Positions 1 through 5,647 of a DNA stretch of 12,017 nucleotides are shown here, in pieces. Location: contig DYHC01000027.1 in assembly GCA_020724325.1 (NCBI GenBank), positions 1 through 12,017 of the forward strand. The letters run 5' to 3'. The translations under genes and the position numbers were made by a program. The stretch is from Melioribacter roseus (GTDB lineage: Bacteria; Bacteroidota; Ignavibacteria; Ignavibacteriales; Melioribacteraceae). The notes below the pieces were generated by a model. It was not told the origin of the DNA. It saw nothing but the letters and a program-made list of their open reading frames with translations, and did not search any database. Each line of letters opens with the position of its first letter. The first letter of the stretch is position 1.

Positions 1-1
1 T

Positions 2-211
2 GCTCTTTGTGTAGTTGATTTATTTGATTGTAAAATAATGACCAAAGAACATGAAGCAGCTGCAATGCGTGACGTTTATGGTGCAGGAAGATGGAAAGCA
101 AAAAGTTTCTTTCTCAGAAACATACGGAGAATAAAACCTTTTCCGGTTAAAGGACAGCTTGGAATCTTTGATGTAGAAATTAAATCTGGGGAGCTTATTT
201 ATGAAATTTAA
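2..211 (+). CDS. ASCH/PUA-like domain protein, 3' end only
   Basis: The frame is open from the left edge of the window to the TAA at 209-211, so only the last 69 residues are present and the true start lies outside. The visible part has the pattern of the end of an ASCH domain: a hydrophobic strand ending in VDLFDCKIMT, a later aromatic-rich stretch, then IKPFPVKGQLGIFDV near the C-terminus. In my memory of this PUA-like fold, found often in phages, a PFPVKGxLGxF segment is typical. ASCH domains are thought to bind RNA or modified nucleotides, but nothing here fixes a substrate. The end overlaps the next gene by 11 bases, which suggests one transcript. Family assignment is by pattern only. 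Confidence 0.55.
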   Translation, partial: ALCVVDLFDCKIMTKEHEAAAMRDVYGAGRWKAKSFFLRNIRRIKPFPVKGQLGIFDVEIKSGELIYEI

Positions 212-425
212 CTACAAACGTGGTAGTGCAACTAAACCAGGACCGATATACAAACGTGTATTCCTTTCACCGGACCATTCGCTTTATCCATATTTCTATA
301 ATTCAAATGGAAAACCTTTAAAAGTGGAAGAGGTAAGGGAAAAGTTTGAGAATGCACCAGATGAAATTAAAAAGATGGCGATTGATAGAGGTATAGTATT
401 CTCAAAGGAAGATGCAAAGAAATAA
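201..425 (+). CDS. Small hypothetical protein (74 aa)
   Basis: The ATG at 201 has a good ribosome binding site, GGGGAG at 188-193, seven bases upstream. The protein is soluble-looking: aromatic in its first half (tyrosines and phenylalanines around residues 17-33), then a charged helical second half (about 42-74) rich in Lys and Glu. No motif is recognised. It starts inside the end of the ASCH-like gene and its TAA abuts the next ATG with no spacer, so the three genes are probably translated from one mRNA. Its position before a small nuclease is common for early or middle phage genes, but gives no function. Confidence 0.7.
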   Translation: MKFNYKRGSATKPGPIYKRVFLSPDHSLYPYFYNSNGKPLKVEEVREKFENAPDEIKKMAIDRGIVFSKEDAKK

Positions 426-758
426 ATGAACATAACACAAGAGAATAGAATTGCAACAGCTCTCCGGATTGCCGGATATAAATTTCAGAGAGAGTACAAG
501 TTTCATCCGACAAGAAAATGGAGATTTGATTTTGCTTTACCAAACCAGAAAGTAGCAATTGAATTTGAGGGTGGTGTATTTCTTCCAAAGGCAAGACACA
601 CGAGCATGGTGGGTTATTCCAAAGATGTTGAAAAATACAGAGAAGCAGTTTTACTTGGCTGGAAAGTTTTAAGATATACAGCAAAAGATTTGGCAGTAAG
701 AAATGGAGAATATAAAATAATTGAAGATATACAGAAATTATTTACAACAATTAATTGA
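426..758 (+). CDS. Small PD-(D/E)XK / DUF559-like phage endonuclease
   Basis: A 110-residue protein resembling the small Vsr/DUF559-type nucleases often found in phages. Visible signatures are WRFDFAL (Asp35), AIEFEGG (Glu46, Glu48), a conserved-looking His58 in ARHTS, and the core strand GWKVLRY near residues 79-84. The Asp, then Glu about 11 residues later at the start of two beta strands, is the expected metal-binding arrangement. It would act on DNA in the cytoplasm; cut preference (nick, branched DNA, mismatch) cannot be read from the sequence. It begins directly after the preceding stop codon, so translation is probably coupled. It ends where gene density falls. It could serve DNA processing before packaging, or be a free-standing selfish nuclease. 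Confidence 0.75.
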   Translation: MNITQENRIATALRIAGYKFQREYKFHPTRKWRFDFALPNQKVAIEFEGGVFLPKARHTSMVGYSKDVEKYREAVLLGWKVLRYTAKDLAVRNGEYKIIEDIQKLFTTIN

Positions 759-768
759 GGGACTACAT

Positions 769-887
769 ATGAGAACTGATTTGATGGCAAAAAATGGCGC
801 TTAGGAAGGATCATCAACCCGCACATCTGTAAGAAGCGGGCTAACGCTGTGGCAACTAAAACGCTGCCCAGCTTAAAAGTAGAATAA
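769..887 (+). pseudogene. Small gene read in two frames across an A-run
   Basis: An ATG at 769 follows a good GAGGG site (757-761) but meets TAG at 802-804 after 11 codons (MRTDLMAKNGA). A neighbouring frame is open from 780 to the TAA at 885-887 and reads like real protein (WRLGRIINPHICKKRANAV). The two frames join naturally at the six-A run 789-794. In the first frame the codons are gca aaa aat, which makes an A AAA AAT heptamer, the form used for -1 slippage. A -1 shift would give about 39 residues. The alternatives are a natural one-base deletion that kills the gene, or a sequence error in the homopolymer. The protein family is not recognised. Confidence 0.3.
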
Positions 888-890
888 TGA

Positions 891-974
891 ATGAATAGAC
901 AAACTAAAGAACAGATGTACGCACAAGATGTGTACGTACAAAGAAATGATCGTTTGCACGTGAGGACAAAATAA
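891..974 (+). CDS. Tiny ORF (27 aa), doubtful
   Basis: An ATG three bases after the preceding TAA opens 27 codons (MNRQTKEQMYAQDVYVQRND then a short basic tail). The ribosome binding site is poor; only AGTAG lies upstream. The DNA at 917-939 is partly self-complementary (GTACG-CAC ... GTG-TA-CGTAC), so the stretch may matter as RNA or DNA structure rather than as protein. Its closeness to the preceding small frame could allow re-initiation. Listed because there is no better explanation for this part of a gene-poor stretch. Confidence 0.2.
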   Translation: MNRQTKEQMYAQDVYVQRNDRLHVRTK

Positions 975-1002
975 AGCAGTATAAGTTTAATAACAAAAAG
1001 CT

Positions 1003-1019
1003 ATCCCACTTTGCGGGAT
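1003..1019. other. Small hairpin, possible minus-strand terminator
   Basis: ATCCC at 1003-1007 pairs with GGGAT at 1015-1019. On the + strand no T-run follows. On the minus strand the stem is followed after three bases by TTTTT (complement of 995-999), so a weak minus-strand terminator is possible. No minus-strand gene is visible to the right that would use it. Confidence 0.25.
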
Positions 1020-1075
1020 GATCAGCAGTTATCTACAAGCGGACGAATTATAGAAAGTTGAGGAGAATTATAAAG

Positions 1076-1222
1076 ATGAACAATAAACTTGCTAAGAAAA
1101 TAAGAAGAGGCATTAATAAAAAAGTCCGCACGGATATGGAAGACCTCGCGCGGACTCTTAGCGAGGTCCACGTTGTAAAAACAGTTAATGAGGCTCTGCG
1201 GGTAATTGGTGTAGATGTCTGA
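1076..1222 (+). CDS. Small basic hypothetical protein (48 aa)
   Basis: The ATG at 1076 has a strong site, GAGGAG at 1060-1065. The 48-residue product has a very basic start (MNNKLAKKIRRGINKKVR) and a helical second half with heptad-like hydrophobics (MEDLARTLSEVHVVKTVNEA). A small nucleic-acid-binding protein is plausible, but no family is recognised. The gene's middle contains two interleaved inverted repeats (1123-1168), so its DNA may be constrained by RNA or DNA structure as well as by protein. A hairpin terminator follows directly (1235-1260), making this look like the end of a transcription unit. Confidence 0.5.
   Translation: MNNKLAKKIRRGINKKVRTDMEDLARTLSEVHVVKTVNEALRVIGVDV
1123..1168 (+). 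repeat. Two interleaved inverted repeats (pseudoknot-type layout)
   Basis: AGTCCGC (1123-1129) is the exact reverse complement of GCGGACT (1150-1156). GACCTCGC (1142-1149) is the exact reverse complement of GCGAGGTC (1161-1168). The order is arm1, arm2, arm1', arm2', with arm2 directly abutting arm1'. This is the layout of an H-type pseudoknot (7 and 8 base pairs, connecting loops of 12, 0 and 4 bases), or of two mutually exclusive hairpins. Both are GC-rich in an AT-rich region. They lie wholly inside the 48-residue ORF. Confidence 0.6.
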
Positions 1223-1234
1223 TCAAATATGTTT

Positions 1235-1260
1235 ATCCTAAACTTTTTTAGGATTCTTTT
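1235..1260 (+). terminator. Rho-independent terminator
   Basis: ATCCTAAA (1235-1242) pairs with TTTAGGAT (1247-1254) around a four-base loop, followed by TCTTTT. The stem is AT-rich but perfect, and it follows the 48-residue gene. It would separate the preceding genes from the packaging operon beginning near 1295. Confidence 0.55.
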
Positions 1261-1294
1261 CATCATTTCAACAATTAGTTTAACCAGGTAATTC

Positions 1295-1525
1295 ATGGAA
1301 GTTATGCCAAAAGAATTTGTGCTCGATATTTTAAGTGTCTGTGCAAAGCATAAGTATCTGCCGGATAACATTGTCCGTAATTTTAAGATTCTCAGCGAAT
1401 ACAAAGAATTGCGGCTTAACGGTATGTCCGGCAAAGATGCAAGGGAAAAATTATCGAACGACTACTGTACTTCAATTAAGAACATCGAATTCATTTTATA
1501 CGGGAAGAAAAACAATGTCGGATAA
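1295..1525 (+). CDS. Small, possibly DNA-binding protein (76 aa)
   Basis: It starts at ATG 1295 (a second ATG is at 1304); the ribosome binding site is weak (CCAGG near 1284-1288). The 76 residues are mostly helical. The section from about residue 34 to 70 (ILSEYKELRLNGMSGKDAREKL, then a second helix) looks like a helix-turn-helix of the RinA/sigma-like kind: helix, Gly-containing turn, helix. It sits at the head of the packaging operon, where a late regulator or packaging-related DNA-binding protein would fit. The 3' end overlaps the ParB-like gene by 11 bases, so the two are translationally coupled. No precise family can be named. Confidence 0.6.
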   Translation: MEVMPKEFVLDILSVCAKHKYLPDNIVRNFKILSEYKELRLNGMSGKDAREKLSNDYCTSIKNIEFILYGKKNNVG

Positions 1526-1790
1526 ATTAATTCCAATCGCTTGCACCGGGACAGAGTTAATTAAAATTGAATTGCTCGAATCTATTCAAGGGAAATTAAA
1601 ATCCCGCACACGCGAACAACTTTACGGACTGCGAACCTCTATTATCAAGTATGGTTTTTCATTTCCAATTTTCGTTTGGAAGGATAACGGAAATTATTTC
1701 ACGCTTGACGGACACGGTCGAGATTTTGTCTGCGGTGAATTGGTGAAAGATGGTTATATGTTTTTACAGAAGGACGGAACAATAAAGTGA
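1515..1790 (+). CDS. Short ParB/Srx-fold N-terminal domain protein
   Basis: A 91-residue protein with the core of the ParB N-terminal domain: two helices (about 24-46), then strand SFPIFVW and the box LDGHGRDF, with GHGR at 66-69. In ParB-type proteins this box binds nucleotide. In phages such domains often sit beside terminase genes and in some families bind or nick DNA. The frame is also open further upstream, but ATG 1515 is chosen because it overlaps the preceding stop in the usual way and the ParB fold starts here. The protein ends soon after the fold core, shorter than most phage ParB-like proteins (no C-terminal DNA-binding part). The next ORF overlaps its stop, so the remainder may have been lost or split off. 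Confidence 0.7.
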   Translation: MSDKLIPIACTGTELIKIELLESIQGKLKSRTREQLYGLRTSIIKYGFSFPIFVWKDNGNYFTLDGHGRDFVCGELVKDGYMFLQKDGTIK

Positions 1791-1906
1791 AAGAAGTTTT
1801 CAAATACAAAATCGGCAAGGGTGATCATTTCGTTCAAAAGTTTAAGGGTGATGTTCTTGAAAATACCGTCAAGGCAAATGATTTATTCTTTGAGATTAGG
1901 AAATAA
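1787..1906 (+). CDS. Small hypothetical protein (39 aa), GTG start
   Basis: A GTG at 1787 overlaps the ParB-like stop codon (AAGTGA), a standard coupling arrangement. The 39-residue product reads as an alternating strand-like protein (KEVFKYKIGKGDHFVQKF in its first half). It has no recognised motif and no membrane segment. It ends three bases before the terminase small subunit start. It could be a separate small gene or a detached C-terminal piece of the ParB-like protein; I see no ParB C-terminal motif in it. Confidence 0.45.
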   Translation: MKEVFKYKIGKGDHFVQKFKGDVLENTVKANDLFFEIRK

Positions 1907-1909
1907 ATT

Positions 1910-2440
1910 ATGCCAAGGTTGAAGACGGATAAAGAGCATACAGAATTTGTTTGGACACGTGTTGACGCGGTTGTAAATCTTATACTGGAAAATGATCGCT
2001 ACATGCAATCGAAGCGGAATCCAGAATTGACCAAGACCGTGATGGATAAATTCAACTTAGCCTCACGCACGGCGCACCGCTATATTTCAGAGGCAAAGAA
2101 AGAAATTCGAAAACTCGGTCAATCGAATAAAAAGAAGGCATTTGAACGTGCTATACGTGACCGAGAATACCTTTTTCAAAAATCAAAGAACGGGATAAAG
2201 GACGAACAGAATCTCTATGTAACGAAACCCGATTTGAAACTGGCTCTTGAAGTTGTTAAAGACCGTGATAAATTAAACGGATTATATGTTGACCAAATTG
2301 AGCACTCTGGCACAATTGATTTAACCAGCTTTAATATAAGCAGTCTAACTGATGATCAATTACAAAAGCTAAAAGATATGCTCAAAAATAAAATTCCTCT
2401 TAAAGACGCCTTATTACATATTGGAGTAATAATAAAATGA
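1910..2440 (+). CDS. Terminase small subunit (putative)
   Basis: A 176-residue protein directly before the large terminase subunit, overlapping it by four bases (ATGA). The N-terminal third contains a helix-turn-helix pattern at about residues 40-62 (LTKTVMDKFNLASRTAHRYI) followed by a long basic helix (about 61-90, rich in Lys and Arg). This matches small subunits, which recognise the phage DNA start site and feed it to the motor. The C-terminal part (about 100-176) is helical, with an aspartate-rich segment before the last helix, plausible for oligomerisation and contact with the large subunit. Sequence families of small subunits diverge quickly, so the call rests on HTH, size and position. 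The start is ATG 1910 in a three-base gap after the previous stop. Confidence 0.7.
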   Translation: MPRLKTDKEHTEFVWTRVDAVVNLILENDRYMQSKRNPELTKTVMDKFNLASRTAHRYISEAKKEIRKLGQSNKKKAFERAIRDREYLFQKSKNGIKDEQNLYVTKPDLKLALEVVKDRDKLNGLYVDQIEHSGTIDLTSFNISSLTDDQLQKLKDMLKNKIPLKDALLHIGVIIK

Positions 2441-4008
2441 CAGAGGAGTTGCTTTTACTTGAAATAGAGCAGGAACAAAGAAAGCGGAAAAGCGAAAAGG
2501 ATAAACTTGAATATGAACGCGATACCACACGCCGGGAATCGTGGCAGAAAACTATTCAATCGGGAATAGATTCTCTTTGGAATTACTGTCATCTTAAAGA
2601 ACCCTCTTATTACACCGACGATAAAATTTATCTAAAAAATTTAGTCAACACTTTGCAAGCATTTTATGAAGGCAGGATAATTAAATACGACGCTTCCGAC
2701 GATTGGCAGATTGTAGCCACAACTGAGGGACTTGAAAATATTATTGTTTGCAAAAAGATAATGATAAACATTCCTCCGCGTTTTGGTAAAAGTAGAAGCT
2801 TAATAAATTTCTGTCAATGGATATTCGGTAAAAATCAAACCGAAAGAATTATCGAGTGTTCGTACAATGATGATGCTGCCGGCGATTTTGCGAAATTCAC
2901 ACGCGACGGAATTCAAGAACAAAGAATAAGTGAAAGTGGTTTTGTCTTTTCAGATTTCTTTCCGAAAGTAAAAATTAAACACGGAAGCAGCAGTTATTAT
3001 AAATGGGCGCTCGAGGGTCAATTCTTCAATTACCTGGGAGCGGGTATTGGCGGCAGCATAACAGGCAAAGGCGGATCGATATTAATCATTGACGATCCGA
3101 TAAAATTAGCCGAGGAAGCATTTAATCAAGAAAGATTAGAAAAAATCTGGACTTGGTATACGGGAACATTTCTTTCTCGTGGCGATGCCGAAGGCAGAGA
3201 ACCATTCGAAATAATTGTAATGACAAGATGGGCAGAGAATGATCTTTGCGGAAGGATACTGAATTCGGACGAAGCGCCGGAATGGTATATCTTCAAATTA
3301 GAGGCTTATAATAAGCAAACCGATTTGATGTTATGTGAGAAGGTGTTGAGTCGGGAAAGATATTTTTCTCTAAGCAAAAAAATGGTGCATGAAATATTCA
3401 GGGCTAATTATCATCAAGAACCAATTGACCTTCAAGGAAAGTTATATCAATCATTCAAAACATATATCGATACCCCAAAGGATGAAAATGGAAAATCACT
3501 TTTTGAAGGTTTGAAAAATTACACTGATACAGCAGATGAAGGAGATGACTATTTGTGTTCGATCTGTTATGGAGTTTATAAAGGTAGTGCATATATACTT
3601 GATGTCTTATACACGCAAGCGCCAATGGAAGAAACAGAACCCGCTACTGCAAAAATGCTTTTTGATAACAAAGTTCGCGAAGCACAAATTGAGAGTAATA
3701 ACGGCGGACGAGGCTTCGCCCGGAATGTTGAACGATTGCTTTGGGAAAATCATAAAACGAAAAGTTGTTTTATAAAATGGTTTCATCAAAGCCAAAATAA
3801 AATGGCGCGAATATTCACAAATTCATCAACTGTGCAAAACAATGTTTTTTTCCCTATTAATTGGAAAGACAAGTGGCCTGATTATTACAATGCAATGGTA
3901 TCTTATCAGAAAGGGAAAAAAAATCTTCATGATGACGCGCCGGATGCTACTACTGGGGTAGCAGAATCAATAAGTATTAAACGACAATTAAAAGCTGTGA
4001 ATCATTGA
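2437..4008 (+). CDS. terL: Terminase large subunit (packaging ATPase and nuclease)
   Basis: A 523-residue protein of normal length for the family. The ATPase half has a Walker A-like loop PPRFGKSRS (residues 113-121), Walker B SILIIDDP with Asp219-Asp220, and the coupling motif MTRWAENDL (262-270). The RNase H-like nuclease half shows Asp364 in YTDTADEGDD, Glu419 in ESNNGG, and the last acidic cluster LHDDAPDATTG (497-507), the expected three metal-binding positions. It drives DNA into the prohead at the portal and cuts concatemers. It is coupled to the small subunit by an ATGA overlap and is followed after 21 bases by the portal gene. The N-terminal 60 residues are charged and helical. It appears intact. 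Whether packaging is headful (pac) or cos cannot be decided from this. Confidence 0.96.
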   Translation: MTEELLLLEIEQEQRKRKSEKDKLEYERDTTRRESWQKTIQSGIDSLWNYCHLKEPSYYTDDKIYLKNLVNTLQAFYEGRIIKYDASDDWQIVATTEGLENIIVCKKIMINIPPRFGKSRSLINFCQWIFGKNQTERIIECSYNDDAAGDFAKFTRDGIQEQRISESGFVFSDFFPKVKIKHGSSSYYKWALEGQFFNYLGAGIGGSITGKGGSILIIDDPIKLAEEAFNQERLEKIWTWYTGTFLSRGDAEGREPFEIIVMTRWAENDLCGRILNSDEAPEWYIFKLEAYNKQTDLMLCEKVLSRERYFSLSKKMVHEIFRANYHQEPIDLQGKLYQSFKTYIDTPKDENGKSLFEGLKNYTDTADEGDDYLCSICYGVYKGSAYILDVLYTQAPMEETEPATAKMLFDNKVREAQIESNNGGRGFARNVERLLWENHKTKSCFIKWFHQSQNKMARIFTNSSTVQNNVFFPINWKDKWPDYYNAMVSYQKGKKNLHDDAPDATTGVAESISIKRQLKAVNH

Positions 4009-4029
4009 TACAACTTTGGGAGATAGGAA

Positions 4030-5415
4030 ATGACAAGTCAACAAGTAATCGATCTAATAAAAAGGCAGAATGGACAGATTACAAGTAAGATCATTAAAGA
4101 TCTGATCGAAGAGCATAAACCACAGAAGAAAAAGATGCTGCGTTTATATGAATCTTATACTGGGAATGTGCCTATTCTCGGACGCACTTTTGAGGATGCT
4201 AAAAAAGTTAACGCAAAACTTAACAATGATTTCCGAGGGGATATTGTTGATCTGTTTACCGGTTATCTTTTCGGCTACCCGATAAAATATTCCATCAACT
4301 CAAAAAATTATTCTGAAGCCGAAGTTTTAAGACAGCAAGGAATTATTGATGAGTTTATAAGAAGAAATACTATCGATGATCTCGATAGCTTAACCGGCAA
4401 ATATGCATCTATCTGCGGTCAAGCTGCGCGGCTATGTTACATTGATATGTATGGCAAAGAAAAGATTATGAACATAAGACCGTGGGAAGTAATATTCATT
4501 TATGATTCAACACTCGACGAACTTCAATACGCAATGATTTATTACGAAGTTGATTTGATTGATTATCATGGTAAACCAATTAAGAGGACAAAAGTTGAAT
4601 GGTACGATTATAAAAACATTACCTTCTTTATCGAGAATGAAAAAGGTGATTTTGAATTAGACTTGAACAATCCCACGAACCCTCATTTATTCGATCATAT
4701 ACCGGTTATATGTTATCAAAATGATGATGCAATACTTGGGGATTTTGAAAAGGTTGAAAACTTAATTGATGCTTATGACCGAACTCTAAGCGATGCGCAA
4801 AACGAGATAGAGGAGTTTAGAATTGCATATTTAGCGTTTTATGGAGTTGAGCCGACCGCTGAAGTATTGGCCGAAGCAAAGAGAACCGGTGCGCTTGGAT
4901 TTCCGGATAAAAAATCTGAGACCTTTGCTGAGTTTTTAACAAAAATGCTTGACGGAGCCGCACAGTTTTTAGAAAACCACAAAAAAACACTCAACGAAAA
5001 TATATATAAGTTCGCCAAAGCTGTGGATATGAAAGATGAACAATTCTCCGGCTCAGCAATGAGTGGAGAGTCTCGCAAGTGGAAGTTAGTCGGCTTGGAA
5101 AATAAAGCAATAATAAAAGAGCGGAAATTCACAAAAGCAACACGGACGATGTTCACAATAATTGCTTCGGCTTGGAAAAAGAAAAACATAAAAATTATCC
5201 CCGAAGATATTCAGCTACAATTTACACGTAATCTTCCGGTTGACTTGCTCTACTATGCTGATGTATCCGGCAAGTTAAAAGGTCAAGTCGATGAAGAAAC
5301 GAGATTGAGCTTATTGCCGTTCGTAAAAGATGTAAATCAAACCATAAAAAAAATGGAAGAGGAAGGAGCGGCTTATAAAGTTGACTTTAGCGAGGTGGAT
5401 GATGGAAATATTTAA
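4030..5415 (+). CDS. Portal protein, SPP1 gp6-like
   Basis: A 461-residue protein between terminase and MuF, where the portal belongs. Family marks include NNDFRGDIVDLFTGYLFGYP (residues 65-84), a strand pair around MNIRPWEVIFIYD, the segment ENLIDAYDRTLSDAQNEIEE, and a C-terminal helix region with SGSAMSGESRKWKL. These are typical of the SPP1 gp6/DUF1073-like class. Twelve copies would form the ring at one capsid vertex through which DNA passes and to which the terminase and connectors bind. The start ATG 4030 follows GGGAGATAGGA (4018-4028). The last residues overlap the start of the next small gene. No damage is visible. Confidence 0.92.
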   Translation: MTSQQVIDLIKRQNGQITSKIIKDLIEEHKPQKKKMLRLYESYTGNVPILGRTFEDAKKVNAKLNNDFRGDIVDLFTGYLFGYPIKYSINSKNYSEAEVLRQQGIIDEFIRRNTIDDLDSLTGKYASICGQAARLCYIDMYGKEKIMNIRPWEVIFIYDSTLDELQYAMIYYEVDLIDYHGKPIKRTKVEWYDYKNITFFIENEKGDFELDLNNPTNPHLFDHIPVICYQNDDAILGDFEKVENLIDAYDRTLSDAQNEIEEFRIAYLAFYGVEPTAEVLAEAKRTGALGFPDKKSETFAEFLTKMLDGAAQFLENHKKTLNENIYKFAKAVDMKDEQFSGSAMSGESRKWKLVGLENKAIIKERKFTKATRTMFTIIASAWKKKNIKIIPEDIQLQFTRNLPVDLLYYADVSGKLKGQVDEETRLSLLPFVKDVNQTIKKMEEEGAAYKVDFSEVDDGNI

Positions 5416-5647
5416 AACCAAGATTGCAATAACAAGCGAGAAAGTAGCTGAAGAATATAACCGACTGGAAGAACTCGGAATAAAAACATCGATAGAAGAT
5501 AATGAAATTAAATGGATTGATGTTTGGATAAGATTCGATAAGATAGAGTACGTTGAAAAAAGCCAATATCGTGAGGATGAATTTATCCTTTCTTTAAGTA
5601 GCGGGGAAACATTAACGACAAAAGATAATCCCTTCGAGAATCTTTAA
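5402..5647 (+). CDS. Small hypothetical protein (81 aa) between portal and MuF
   Basis: The frame can start at ATG 5399 or 5402. I choose 5402 because GAGG at 5392-5395 is then six bases away. It overlaps the end of the portal gene by 14 bases, and its TAA shares a base with the MuF start (TAATG). The product begins with a helical segment (MEIFKTKIAITSEKVAEEYN) and continues as alternating strands with aromatic residues (IKWIDVWIRFDKIEYVEK), suggesting a small alpha/beta fold. No family is recognised. Position and coupling suggest a head-assembly accessory or a partner of portal or MuF. Confidence 0.65.
   Translation: MEIFKTKIAITSEKVAEEYNRLEELGIKTSIEDNEIKWIDVWIRFDKIEYVEKSQYREDEFILSLSSGETLTTKDNPFENL

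Noticed and set aside
816..842. tRNA-like stem CCCGC...GCGGG
   Set aside because: The loop is 13 bases and no acceptor, D or T arms can be drawn; not a tRNA.
1048..1434. Open frame on the minus strand (128 codons)
   Set aside because: It spans a + strand terminator and several + strand genes, has a biased composition and no recognisable domain; a shadow.
1335..1514. Upstream extension of the ParB-like gene
   Set aside because: It overlaps the whole preceding gene in another frame; the ParB fold and a normal overlap start at 1515.
4839..5189. Minus-strand open frame opposite the portal gene
   Set aside because: Phe/Ser-rich mirror of a Lys/Glu-rich portal segment, with no domain or start signal.
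5381..5401. TTG start for the small gene between portal and MuF
   Set aside because: ATG codons at 5399 and 5402 with GAGG just upstream are better.
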